Below the pieces are notes generated by a model. That model was not told where the DNA came from. It did no database searches and saw only the letters and a program-made list of their open reading frames with translations. Below, piece after piece: positions 53,688 to 62,309 of a stretch of DNA of 64,000 bases (position 1 is the stretch's first letter; each line of letters begins with the position of its first letter). Origin of the DNA: an uncultured Oscillospiraceae bacterium (GTDB taxonomy: Bacteria; Bacillota; Clostridia; Oscillospirales; Oscillospiraceae); contig CALWXC010000039.1 in assembly GCA_944385415.1 (NCBI GenBank), forward strand, positions 108,410-172,409. Direction: 5' to 3'. The position numbers were made by a program, and so were the translations under genes.

Positions 53688-53837
53688 TCACGGTCCACGC
53701 AAAGATTGAAACCGCCAGCCGCAGGCCGACATTCTTTTGCTGCATTTTACACAGCTGAGTCGGACCGCATAGGACAACATACAAACTGTCCAAAGCCCGG
53801 ATACCGCCGCATAGGCAGCAATCCCCCTTCGATTCAT
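53688..53837 (-). CDS. possible 49-residue small protein
   Basis: MNRRGIAAYAAVSGLWTVCM then a basic, Cys-containing tail. AGGGGGG lies six bases upstream and a promoter is seen at 53907-53934, so the frame could be real and would precede the large SLH gene. A second overlapping frame (53656-53853) is open, so coding status is uncertain. The rest of 53600-54275 is A+T-rich with no other gene. Confidence 0.35.
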   Translation of the reverse strand: MNRRGIAAYAAVSGLWTVCMLSYAVRLSCVKCSKRMSACGWRFQSLRGP

Positions 53838-53906
53838 ACAAATCCCCCCTCATCCTCTATTTTTATACGCACCACCTCTTTCTATCTTTCTGGTGCATAT
53901 ACTCAC

Positions 53907-53934
53907 AGTATATGGTATGGAGGCAATATTGCAA
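53907..53934 (-). promoter_or_regulatory. promoter upstream of the small ORF and large SLH gene
   Basis: Minus-strand TTGCAA (53929-53934) and TATACT (53907-53912) with a 16-base spacer. Probably drives the small ORF and may read on into the 1574-residue SLH gene. Confidence 0.55.
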
Positions 53935-54196
53935 GATCTTACTGCACTTTGTACGAAGCATATATGGTCGATAACCGTTTATTTTCCCCCGTAAAATCAA
54001 TATTCCGTCAAAAGTGATCCCCTTCTTTTATTGGAAAAACAAACCGTTTAACCTTGAATCGCCCGATAATCGTGCAGAAATAATTGTACCTGTTGCATTC
54101 CACAAATTTTCAAGGGAGTTATGCAGAATATTTTCGCTCATTTTTGTGCAAACAAGAAAATTTATTTCATCGGTATAAAAATTAACGTTGTACCTA

Positions 54197-54225
54197 TTGA
54201 CAGGCTCTCCTTTTTTCGATATATT
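54197..54225 (+). promoter_or_regulatory. promoter of the broken aldehyde dehydrogenase gene
   Basis: TTGACA (54197-54202) and TATATT (54220-54225), 17-base spacer, 60 bases before the ATG. It remains near consensus although the gene is broken. Confidence 0.6.
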
Positions 54226-54284
54226 TCAAAAACATTTATATTATAAAATATATGCTTATATTATGATCAAACGGAGTGTTCCAT

Positions 54285-54713
54285 ATGGCGACTTATCAAC
54301 CGAAGCTGGAATCGGTGAATCCAGCCACCGGACAGATCATCGGCCGATTCCTTGGCGCCGATGGCAGTGATGTGGACCGCGCTGTGGCGGCGACTCGAGA
54401 CGCCTTTGATCACGGTCCGTGGATCTCCACCATTTCTCACAAAGAACGTAGGGTTATTCTGCGGCGACGTCAACCCGGTTATGGGCAATTTCTTCTCCTA
54501 TGCGGTCCGGGAACCAGTGGGCGTCTGCGGTCAGATCATTCCCTGGAACTACCCCATGGATATGGCGTGCCGCCCGATGTCATCAACAAATACGGCTGTT
54601 ACGAGTACGCCAGCCCCTTTGGCGGCTGGAAAGAAAGCGGCTGGGGCATGGAGTGCGGCAATCTTTCTCTGGACCTCTACACCAAACGGAAATCCATCTG
54701 GTATGCCTATTGA
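54285..54713 (+). pseudogene. aldehyde dehydrogenase remnant
   Basis: Only about 145 codons of a normally ~490-residue NAD(P)-dependent aldehyde dehydrogenase survive. The N-terminal piece reads [21 protein letters not shown] middle piece is in another frame ([18 protein letters not shown]). The C-terminal piece reads [20 protein letters not shown] and on to the natural end. The catalytic Cys and Glu regions are missing. So at least one internal deletion plus frameshifts destroyed the gene. A strong promoter and terminator still flank it, suggesting recent decay in an acquired or shrinking region. Confidence 0.85.
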
Positions 54714-54800
54714 CTTCTATGCTGAACGATACTAAAACACACAATTCTTGCAACTCTTACACGTTCCCCACCGACGCTGTACACAGGTAAAGAGCGTTGC

Positions 54801-54836
54801 AAAAAGGCCAACTCCATGTGTGGAGTTGGCCTTTTT
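54801..54836 (+). terminator. hairpin terminator
   Basis: AAAAAGGCCAACTCCA (54801-54816) pairs with TGGAGTTGGCCTTTTT (54821-54836). Confidence 0.9.
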
Positions 54837-54938
54837 ATGTCAACTGATCATGTAGTCTTACCAGTTGGCATACCGCTGTATTTTTGTTATACTATAAAAT
54901 ATAACCTTGTTAAGTCTCTATGAAAGGTTGGTGGTTAT

Positions 54939-56540
54939 TTGAATGGACCTCTGCTACTGATGGGAGTTGTCATCCTGATTTGTATCTTGCTCAATCGATT
55001 TTTGGAGAAGATTCCCATTCCTTCCCTGCTAATTTTCATTGTCCTGGGTATGTTTTTCGGTGAAAATGGCGTTCTCAAAATCCCCTTTAATGATTATGCG
55101 GCCGTCAATGTCATTTGTTCCATATCATTGATTTTTATTATGTTTTACGGCGGCTTTGGCACCAATCTCCACGCTGCCCGCCCAGTTCTGGCCCCATCAA
55201 TCCTGTTGTCCACATTAGGCGTTGTGGGAACAGCCGGTACGGTAACCCTATTTGCCCATTGTATATTCGAACTCCCATGGCTGGAATGTTTCCTCATTGG
55301 TTCCGTCATATCCTCTACCGATGCTGCATCGGTCTTCAACATTCTCCGCTCCCAAAAACTGGCTCTGAAATACCACACCGACTCCTTATTGGAAATTGAA
55401 TCCGGTTCCAATGATCCCATGTCCTACATGCTCACCACAATGGCAATCGCCTTGCTGGAGGGGCAGTCTCTATCCATCCCGCTTCTTCTGGCACAGCAGT
55501 TGATTTTCGGTATTCTATGCGGTGTGGCCATGGGATGGCTGGCAGTCAAGCTGCTCCACCAGCAGTTGCTTCCCTCCCAGCAGAGCCACACTGTTTTTTT
55601 GTTGGCAATCATGGTGTTGGCCTACGCCATTCCCACTGCATGTAACGGCAACGGGTATCTAAGCGTGTACCTGTGTGGAATCTGGATTGGCCACGCCAAT
55701 CTTCCACAAAAAAAGTATCTGGTCCACTTTTTTGACGTTTTGACCCATGTAGCACAGGTATTGATCTTCTTTCTGCTAGGTCTGCTTGTCACACCGCTGG
55801 AACTGCCTGCGGTTCTGCTTCCTGCACTGATTTTGATGTTGTTTCTCACCTTTGTGGCCCGGCCACTGGTCAGCACAGTGCTGTTGGCCCCCTTCCGTCC
55901 CAAGGCACAGCAAATCGCTCTGGTATCCTGGGCGGGTCTCCGCGGCGCCGCCTCCATTGTATTTGCTATTGCTGCGGTACTAAGTGGCGTGAAAACAACC
56001 TACAACCTTTATAACCTGGTATTCTGTATGGTACTGTTGTCCATATCCATACAGGGTACTTTGTTGCCCCGGGTGGCGAAACGGCTTTCCATGATCGATC
56101 CCACAGCAGATATTCGCCGCACCTTCAACGACTATCAGGAGGACAGCGATATTCATTTTATCCAACTGCATATCGCATCGAAACATCCCTGGTGCAACCA
56201 GAGCTTGTGTCAGCTACAACTACCGCCAGATCTGCTGGTTGCCATGATTGTCCGGCAGGAGACCCCGCTGATCCCCACCGGTGACACCCAATTGGAACCG
56301 GAGGACATTCTCGTTCTGGCCGCCCGTAGTTATGACGGTTCGGAGCAGATTTCTTTATGTGAGTTTGTTGTGGAGGGCAATCACCGCTACGTTAACCGTC
56401 CCCTTTCTCAGATTCCCCAAGTCCATACCAATCGCGTTTTGCTCATCAAACGCGGCATTGATACGGTCATCCCCACGGGCAGTACCATGGTCCGCGCCGG
56501 TGATATTCTGGTTCTGGCACAGCCCGTCAAACCCTCGTAG
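54939..56540 (+). CDS. NhaP/CvrA-type potassium or sodium/proton antiporter
   Basis: 533 residues. About 12-13 membrane helices (LLLMGVVILICILLNRF at the start; IGSVISSTDAASVFNIL with the ST-DAA motif; VSWAGLRGAASIVFAIA) place it in the CPA1/NhaP2 group. Two TrkA_C (RCK_C) domains follow (about 395-455 and 465-533; ADILVLA-type endings EPEDILVLAARS and RAGDILVLAQP), which bind ligands and gate transport. It exchanges cations for protons to manage pH or salt. TTG start with a weak AAAGG site 11 bases upstream. A hairpin terminator follows. Confidence 0.9.
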   Translation: MNGPLLLMGVVILICILLNRFLEKIPIPSLLIFIVLGMFFGENGVLKIPFNDYAAVNVICSISLIFIMFYGGFGTNLHAARPVLAPSILLSTLGVVGTAGTVTLFAHCIFELPWLECFLIGSVISSTDAASVFNILRSQKLALKYHTDSLLEIESGSNDPMSYMLTTMAIALLEGQSLSIPLLLAQQLIFGILCGVAMGWLAVKLLHQQLLPSQQSHTVFLLAIMVLAYAIPTACNGNGYLSVYLCGIWIGHANLPQKKYLVHFFDVLTHVAQVLIFFLLGLLVTPLELPAVLLPALILMLFLTFVARPLVSTVLLAPFRPKAQQIALVSWAGLRGAASIVFAIAAVLSGVKTTYNLYNLVFCMVLLSISIQGTLLPRVAKRLSMIDPTADIRRTFNDYQEDSDIHFIQLHIASKHPWCNQSLCQLQLPPDLLVAMIVRQETPLIPTGDTQLEPEDILVLAARSYDGSEQISLCEFVVEGNHRYVNRPLSQIPQVHTNRVLLIKRGIDTVIPTGSTMVRAGDILVLAQPVKPS

Positions 56541-56560
56541 ACAAAGCAATTGGACAGAAA

Positions 56561-56593
56561 CAGGCAGGTCTGCAAACAATGCAGACCTGCCTG
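56561..56593. terminator. bidirectional hairpin terminator
   Basis: CAGGCAGGTCTGCA (56561-56574) pairs with TGCAGACCTGCCTG (56580-56593), between two convergent genes. Confidence 0.88.
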
Positions 56594-56637
56594 TTATAGC
56601 GTTTCTTTGTCTCTTTTGCGCTTTCTCTTATCGCCTT

Positions 56638-57111
56638 TTACACGTCCTTTGAATGTTTTATCCCTCGGTTGGCTTTCCCCGTCACTTGCTGGGGCGTAAT
56701 AACATAGACGGCCGTTTGATCGGCTGCCGCACGAATATAATTCAGGCCGTTCTCCAGGTATTCTCCACTGTATTTTTCAATCAACGCCCGCAGACTTTCT
56801 TCTTTGTCTTCGGTCGGGTGGATTCTACCGGTAATAATGACGCTTTCATACAGCGTTGTAAATTTGGCAGGCTGTACCGCCGTATCCCCTACCACCACAA
56901 AACAAACGTCATTGCAATGGGCAAGATGCTTCAGTTTTTTCCCTGTTTGGGCTGCACAGTGCAGATGGATGACCCCATGTTTCCAGGCATAGCTGAGCGG
57001 TACCGCATAGGGTAACCCATCTGGGCCTACCATGGAAAGGATGCCATACTCCCCTTTCCGCAAAATGGCTTCCAATTCCTCACCGAAAATTTCACGGTCC
57101 TTTCTCCGCAT
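56638..57111 (-). CDS. Nim-like pyridoxamine 5'-phosphate oxidase-family flavoprotein
   Basis: 157 residues of the split-barrel flavin-binding fold, in the 5-nitroimidazole-resistance (Nim) related branch. It starts MRRKDREIFGEELEAILRKG, followed by YGILSMVGPDGLPYAVPLSY and HCAAQTGKKLKHL, all typical. Most members are of unknown substrate; some reduce nitroimidazoles, and this one cannot be assigned. Divergent from marR, so MarR may control both. Confidence 0.85.
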   Translation of the reverse strand: MRRKDREIFGEELEAILRKGEYGILSMVGPDGLPYAVPLSYAWKHGVIHLHCAAQTGKKLKHLAHCNDVCFVVVGDTAVQPAKFTTLYESVIITGRIHPTEDKEESLRALIEKYSGEYLENGLNYIRAAADQTAVYVITPQQVTGKANRGIKHSKDV

Positions 57112-57186
57112 GATGTGTGCCCCTTCCTTTCAGTATGATGCATTATAATATAGCGTATTCTCTCCTGTTCTGCAATGAGCGGTCCC

Positions 57187-57264
57187 TATCGCGATAATTT
57201 TATTCTGATGTTGCCCATTGACAATAGTCCGAAATCGCACTAAAATATAAATCGTCCGATTTCG
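57187..57264 (+). promoter_or_regulatory. marR promoter with inverted repeats
   Basis: TTGACA (57218-57223) and TAAAAT (57241-57246), 17-base spacer. Inverted repeat CGAAATCG (57230-57237) and CGATTTCG (57257-57264) brackets the -10. A perfect palindrome TATCGCGATA (57187-57196) lies upstream toward the divergent Nim-like gene. Both are candidate MarR sites. Confidence 0.55.
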
Positions 57265-57280
57265 TACATGGAGGCGTTAT

Positions 57281-57718
57281 ATGAACCAGAAACGATGGAA
57301 CGAGATTCACCGCATCAACTATCTCATATCTGAGATGGAATCCTATTATCATCACGCTTCGTTAAAACTCGGCATTTCCGACAGTGTTTCCTTGGTTTTG
57401 TACACGATTTACGATACCGGCGAAGACTGTCTGCTCAGCGACATCTATAAGAAGACCGGCATCAGCAGGCAGACCATCCACTCTGCCATCCGCGCACTGG
57501 AAGCGTCGGGTATGCTGTATTTGGAGCAACACACTGGACGAACCAAAAAAGTTGTGCTGACAGACCAGGGTAAGGACTACATCCAGAAGACCGCTGCAAA
57601 AATCTACGCGGCCGAGGTGCAGGCGTTGGATACTTGGACAGACGATGAAGTCGATACCTATCTGCGTCTGCTGGAAAAGTATGCAGATGGTTTCCGCCAG
57701 CAGGTCGAATTGCTGTAA
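57281..57718 (+). CDS. MarR-family transcriptional regulator
   Basis: 145 residues. Winged helix: SLVLYTIYDTGEDCLLSDIY, KKTGISRQTIHSAIRALEAS, and wing TGRTKKVVLTDQGKDYI. Usually a ligand-responsive repressor of efflux or detoxification genes. It leads a MATE efflux pump and a chloramphenicol acetyltransferase gene on the same strand. ATG at 57281 after GGAGG. Confidence 0.9.
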   Translation: MNQKRWNEIHRINYLISEMESYYHHASLKLGISDSVSLVLYTIYDTGEDCLLSDIYKKTGISRQTIHSAIRALEASGMLYLEQHTGRTKKVVLTDQGKDYIQKTAAKIYAAEVQALDTWTDDEVDTYLRLLEKYADGFRQQVELL

Positions 57719-57775
57719 AGCAGCATCCGGCCTCTGCCCTTACGGCATTGGTAAACCAATGGTTTGGAGGACATC

Positions 57776-59110
57776 ATGCATATTCAGCTTTCTGATCATT
57801 TCAGTTACAAAAAGCTCATTAAATTTACCCTTCCGTCCATTGCCATGATGATTTTCACCTCGATTTATGGCGTGGTCGATGGGTTTTTTGTCTCAAACTT
57901 TGCCGGTAAAACACCATTTGCTGCGGTCAATTTAATTATGCCCTTTCTGATGATCGTCGCAACTGTAGGAATGATGTTTGGAACCGGCGGCACCGCTATA
58001 GTAGCAAAAGCCTTTGGCGAAGGCAAGTGGGAAAAAGCCAACGCCCTGTTTTCTCTGTTTGTATATACAGCTTTCGGGCTCGGTGTTGTGTTTGCCGTCC
58101 TCGGCATTCTTTTCATTCGCCCCATTGCCGCCCGAATGGGCGCCGAAGGTGCGCTGTTGGAAAACTGCGTGGTGTATGCCAGAATTATTCTCACGGTACT
58201 GCCATTTTACGTTTTACAGCTGCTGTTTCAGAGTTTCTTTGTCACGGCGGAAAAACCCCATTTGGGTCTGGCGGTGACCATTTCTGCGGGCATCACCAAT
58301 ATGGTTCTGGACGCTGTTCTGGTGATTTTGCTCCCCATGGAATATAAACTGGCCGGTGCTGCTGTAGCCACTGCCATGAGTCAGGTCATTGGCGGATGCT
58401 TTCCTCTATTTTATTTTTCTCGCAAAAACACCAGTATTTTGCGGCTTGGCAAAACAACCTGGCAGCGAAAAGCCATTGTCAAAGCCTGCACCAACGGTTC
58501 TTCGGAGTTTATGAGCAATGTCTCCATGAGCCTCGTGGGGATGCTTTACAACTTGCAGCTACTTGAATACGCTGGTGAAAACGGTGTCGCTGCCTATGGC
58601 GTCATGATGTATGTCAGCATGATCTTTTCCGCGGCGTTCTTTGGATATGCCATTGGGACCGCTCCAATCATCGGCTACCATGATGGGGCAAAAAATTATA
58701 TGGAATTAAAGGGATTGCTGCGGAAAAGTCTTTGGATGATCGGTTTCTTTGGGCTAGGCATGATTCTATCTGCTGAACTGCTGGCCGTCCCGCTTGCTGA
58801 TCTTTTTGTGGGCTATGACCCGGAGTTGATGGAACTGACTGTTTCCGGCTTCCGGATTTTTGCATTGTCCTTTGGATTTATGGGCTTTGCTATTTTCGCT
58901 TCCGGCTTTTTCACCGCCCTCAACGACGGCGTCACCTCCGCGATTATTTCTTTCCTGCGTACCCTGCTGTTTCAAAGTGCCGCTGTCCTGCTTTTGCCGC
59001 GGCTTTGGGGCATCAACGGCGTTTGGATTTCCATTGTGGTGGCGGAGTTTATGGCCGTGGTGCTCGGTATGGCCTTTCTGATTGCCAAACAAAAAATCTA
59101 TCATTATTAA
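57776..59110 (+). CDS. MATE-family multidrug efflux protein
   Basis: 444 residues with 12 membrane helices in two pseudo-symmetric halves (FTLPSIAMMIFTSIYGVVDG at the start). It exports drugs or metabolites with Na+ or H+. The ATG at 57776 is preferred because GGAGG is close upstream; an in-frame TTG four codons earlier is a poorer choice. Second gene after marR. It is probably part of a drug-resistance unit with the acetyltransferase gene. Confidence 0.9.
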   Translation: MHIQLSDHFSYKKLIKFTLPSIAMMIFTSIYGVVDGFFVSNFAGKTPFAAVNLIMPFLMIVATVGMMFGTGGTAIVAKAFGEGKWEKANALFSLFVYTAFGLGVVFAVLGILFIRPIAARMGAEGALLENCVVYARIILTVLPFYVLQLLFQSFFVTAEKPHLGLAVTISAGITNMVLDAVLVILLPMEYKLAGAAVATAMSQVIGGCFPLFYFSRKNTSILRLGKTTWQRKAIVKACTNGSSEFMSNVSMSLVGMLYNLQLLEYAGENGVAAYGVMMYVSMIFSAAFFGYAIGTAPIIGYHDGAKNYMELKGLLRKSLWMIGFFGLGMILSAELLAVPLADLFVGYDPELMELTVSGFRIFALSFGFMGFAIFASGFFTALNDGVTSAIISFLRTLLFQSAAVLLLPRLWGINGVWISIVVAEFMAVVLGMAFLIAKQKIYHY

Positions 59111-59155
59111 AGCCGTCCCCCCTGGGCCGGATGGGGATGCAAAGGAGATCATCTC

Positions 59156-59788
59156 ATGGAATGGATACCAATCACTCTGGAAACCTGGAACCGCAAGGAG
59201 TATTATGAGCACTTTCTCCATGCGGTTCCCTGTACCTACAGTGTTACATCCACGCTGGACATCACTGCCCTTCGGGAGCGAAAATCGCGCGTCTATCCGG
59301 CCATGCTCCATCTGATTGCGCAGGCCGTCAACCGCTACCCGGAATTTCGCACCGCCCTGGACTCCAGCGGGCAGCCCGGCATTTTTACCACCATGCACCC
59401 GTGTTATACGATATTTCACCAGGACACAGAGACTTTTTCCAACATCTGGACCGAATATCACCCGGATTACAGAGTATTTTTACAGTCTTATCAGGAAGAT
59501 CTAAGGAACTACGGAGACATTCACCAGATGAACGCAAAACCCCACTGTCCGGCCAACGCCTTCCCGGTCTCCATGATTCCCTGGTGCAATTTTACCGGCT
59601 TTCAACTGAACCTGCAAAAGGGATACGACTATCTGCTGCCCATCTTTACCATGGGGCAGTTTAGCAACCAGGACGGACGCACCCTGCTGCCCATTTCCAT
59701 TCAGGTACACCATGCGGTGTGTGATGGCTTCCATGTCAGCCGCTTCCTCAACGAACTGCAGGAATCCCTGCACGCTTGGCAGGAATAA
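59156..59788 (+). CDS. chloramphenicol acetyltransferase (type A/B-like)
   Basis: 210 residues, close to the usual ~215. Motifs: the N-terminal WNRKEYYEHF, LYTIF-type CYTIFHQDTETF, IPWCNFTGFQLNL and the catalytic HHAVCDGFHVSRF with catalytic His186 and Asp190. It acetylates chloramphenicol or related substrates using acetyl-CoA; resistance is not proven. AGGAG upstream of the start. It follows the MATE gene by 45 bases. Confidence 0.88.
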   Translation: MEWIPITLETWNRKEYYEHFLHAVPCTYSVTSTLDITALRERKSRVYPAMLHLIAQAVNRYPEFRTALDSSGQPGIFTTMHPCYTIFHQDTETFSNIWTEYHPDYRVFLQSYQEDLRNYGDIHQMNAKPHCPANAFPVSMIPWCNFTGFQLNLQKGYDYLLPIFTMGQFSNQDGRTLLPISIQVHHAVCDGFHVSRFLNELQESLHAWQE

Positions 59789-59854
59789 GCCAGACGCGCC
59801 GTTTTTTGCCGCTGCATGGTTGACAAATGACATGGTCTATGGTATCATGGCCCC

Positions 59855-60022
59855 GCATTCGGTGCCTGTCTGTCAGGCTGAAAAAAGGAATCAGGTGAAA
59901 TTCCTGAACAGTCCCGCTGCTGTAAGAGAAAAGCTGCATGGATTTGCCACTGGTCCGCCGGGAAGGCCCATGCCGCGCTGCGTTTGCTGAATTCTCAAGT
60001 CAGAATACTTGCCGATGCCGGA
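59855..60022 (+). promoter_or_regulatory. cobalamin (B12) riboswitch
   Basis: The conserved core is readable: GGTGAAATTCC (ends near 59904), CAGTCCCGCTGCTGTAA (B12-box-like), GCCACTGG... CCGGGAAGGC, and AGTCAGAATACTTGCC. It sits before the BtuFCD-like operon with a terminator at 60114-60141 as expression platform. This marks the operon as a cobalamin or cobinamide importer. Confidence 0.88.
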
Positions 60023-60113
60023 CTGCGTCGCAGTCTGCTTTTGTGTTCGCTCTGCGAGGTACAGAGACAGCACGGACTGCCTGCGGCAAGTTCTCCACGT
60101 CCTGCTGTATTCT

Positions 60114-60145
60114 CCCCCCTTGCAGACGTCTGCAAGGGGGGTTTT
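60114..60145 (+). terminator. riboswitch terminator
   Basis: CCCCCCTTGCAGAC (60114-60127) pairs with GTCTGCAAGGGGGG (60128-60141) and is followed by TTTT. It lies 57 bases before the start of the importer gene. Confidence 0.88.
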
Positions 60146-60201
60146 CTGTTCGCACGGGTTTGTGGCAGAAGGAATTTCTATATAGAAAGGACGCAACCAT
60201 C

Positions 60202-61245
60202 ATGAGCAAACAGAAAAACCGTATTCTCTATCTGACCCTGAGCCTGCTGCTGACAGCAAATTTAGCTGCCTGCGCTGCCAAGCCTGCCGAGGCACCAGCT
60301 TCCCAGCCCGACGCTGAACAGTCTCAGCCCGAAGCAACGCCGGACAGCGCCGAAGTCTCTCCGGAATCGGACAGCACGTTCCCATTCAGTCTTACTACCT
60401 ATAATGACATGACTGTGACCTTTGACAAGGTACCGGAAACCATCATTGCTGCCAACACCAACACCGCAGACCAACTGTTGGCCATGGGTCTGGGCGACAA
60501 AATCATCTATCGCTGCTACGTCAATTCGGAGATCAATCCCCTGTATCAGGCGGAATACGATTCCATTCCTATTCTGGCAGAACAGGCGGCCACGCTGGAA
60601 CAACTGTTGGATGTCTCCCCCGACTTCGTCTATGGCCGCAGCAGCGCGTTTAGCGAAAAGAACGGCACCACCCACGACACCCTCACCGGTTATGGCATCG
60701 CTTCCCTGTCCTCCATTGAGGGCTATAAGCTGGGCGCCGATGTGGAGGATGTCTATGAGGACTTCTACAATCTGGGCCGTATTTTCCAGTTGGAAGACCG
60801 GGCACAAGAGATCGTCTCCGATATGCAGGAAACCATTGCGCAGGTTGAGGAGACTGTGGCCGGCGCGGAGCCGGTACGGGTATTCGTCTTCGACATGGAA
60901 ACCGATGAAGGCCCCTACACCTGCGGCAACAATTTTACTGCCAAGCTCATTCGCCATGCCGGCGGCATCAACATTTTTGAAGATATGGAAAATACCTGGG
61001 CCACAGTGGGTTGGGAAAGCGTCATTGCGGCAGACCCGGAGGTTATTGTCATCAACGACTATGGCTCCACTTCCCTGGAAGAAAAGATTGCCCAGCTGAA
61101 AGAAAATCCCGCACTAGCGGAGATCAGTGCCATCAAAAATGACCGTATCATTTCCGTCCATCTGTGCGAAGTCTTCGCCAGCTCCATGACCGCCGATACG
61201 GTAGCCAAATTTGCAGAAGCCTTCCATCCTGACCTCTTTCAGTGA
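60202..61245 (+). CDS. btuF: cobalamin-type ABC substrate-binding lipoprotein
   Basis: 347 residues. Lipobox at about residues 19-22 (ANLAACAAK) then a Pro/Glu-rich linker. The fold is the BtuF/FhuD helical-backbone type: PETIIAANTNTADQLLAMGL, SPDFVYGRSS, and TWATVGWESVIAADPEVIVI. It delivers cobalamin or a corrinoid to the membrane permease; the upstream riboswitch supports this over a siderophore. ATG at 60202 follows AAAGGA ten bases upstream. The stop overlaps the next gene's GTG. Confidence 0.88.
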   Translation: MSKQKNRILYLTLSLLLTANLAACAAKPAEAPASQPDAEQSQPEATPDSAEVSPESDSTFPFSLTTYNDMTVTFDKVPETIIAANTNTADQLLAMGLGDKIIYRCYVNSEINPLYQAEYDSIPILAEQAATLEQLLDVSPDFVYGRSSAFSEKNGTTHDTLTGYGIASLSSIEGYKLGADVEDVYEDFYNLGRIFQLEDRAQEIVSDMQETIAQVEETVAGAEPVRVFVFDMETDEGPYTCGNNFTAKLIRHAGGINIFEDMENTWATVGWESVIAADPEVIVINDYGSTSLEEKIAQLKENPALAEISAIKNDRIISVHLCEVFASSMTADTVAKFAEAFHPDLFQ

Positions 61246-61247
61246 CC

Positions 61248-62303
61248 ATGGGGCGGCTTAGTCAACTGGTCCAGCGCCGCACCGGCTGGTGCTGTCTGGT
61301 TCTCACCATTCTGCTGGTGCTTTCGTTGGCAGCATCCATCAGCATTGGTGCGGTATCCATTCCCCTGTCCCAGGTGTGGCGGGTACTTCTGCATACGGCA
61401 TTCGGTTGGTTCGACGTGGATGGTATCAAGGAAGGTACCCAGAACATCATTCTATACCTGCGGGTGCCCCGTGCATTACTGGGCGCATTGGTGGGGGCTT
61501 CTTTGGCCCTCTCCGGTGTGGGCATGCAGGCATTTACCAAAAATCCCCTGGCCGACCCCTATGTGCTGGGCATTTCCAGCGGCGCTTCCACCGGCGCGGT
61601 ATTGGCCATCGTCTGGGGCGTGGTCCTGCCCTGGGGCAGCCGTTTAAGCATCCCCGCCGGTGCATTCTGCGGTGCGCTGTTGTCCATTCTGGCTGTCTGC
61701 GCCCTGGCCCGCAGCGGCGGACAGATGACGCCTATCCGTTTGGTGCTGGTGGGCGTGGCTGTCTCGGCCATGTTCAGCGCTGTTACCAATTTTATCGTGT
61801 ACACAGCGCCCCAGGATGCCCAGGTCCGGGAAGCCACGTTCTGGATGTTAGGCGGTCTGGGTGCAGAATGGAAAGACCTGCTACTGCCCGCCCTGCTGTT
61901 GATTCCGGCCCTGATGATCATGCTCATTCTGTCCCGGCCCCTCAATGCCATGATGATGGGCGATCAAACCGCCATCACTCTGGGCGTCAACATTGAGAAA
62001 ATCCGGCGGCTGCTGATTGTAGTGACCGCTCTGTTGACGGCTTGCTGTGTGGCTGTCAGTGGCTGCATCGGCTTTGTAGGGCTCATCATTCCTCATATGG
62101 TCCGGTCGCTGACCGGCGCAGACCATGCTCGGGTCATTCCCCTGTCCGTCCTTTGCGGCAGTCTGTTTCTGGTCTGGGCCGACGCAGCCGCTCGGGTGGT
62201 CTGTGCCCCGGCGGAATTGCCCGTGGGTATTTTGACGGCCATGGTGGGCGGTCCCCTGTTTCTGTGGATGATTCGGGCCAGAAAATACGGATTCGGGAGG
62301 TAA
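61248..62303 (+). CDS. btuC: cobalamin-type ABC permease (FecCD family)
   Basis: 351 residues, about ten membrane helices. FecCD hallmarks: PRALLGALVGASLALSGVGM, NPLADPYVLGISSGAS, and CVAVSGCIGFVGLIIPH. The ATG at 61248 lies two bases after the btuF stop; a GTG at 61242 that overlaps the stop is an alternative. No clear Shine-Dalgarno, so translational coupling is likely. Confidence 0.92.
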   Translation: MGRLSQLVQRRTGWCCLVLTILLVLSLAASISIGAVSIPLSQVWRVLLHTAFGWFDVDGIKEGTQNIILYLRVPRALLGALVGASLALSGVGMQAFTKNPLADPYVLGISSGASTGAVLAIVWGVVLPWGSRLSIPAGAFCGALLSILAVCALARSGGQMTPIRLVLVGVAVSAMFSAVTNFIVYTAPQDAQVREATFWMLGGLGAEWKDLLLPALLLIPALMIMLILSRPLNAMMMGDQTAITLGVNIEKIRRLLIVVTALLTACCVAVSGCIGFVGLIIPHMVRSLTGADHARVIPLSVLCGSLFLVWADAAARVVCAPAELPVGILTAMVGGPLFLWMIRARKYGFGR

Positions 62304-62309
62304 CAGCCT

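Noticed and set aside
53656..53853. 65-codon minus-strand frame as a gene
   Set aside because: Its ATG lacks a properly spaced ribosome-binding site; the overlapping 49-codon frame is better placed. Kept only as a low-confidence alternative.
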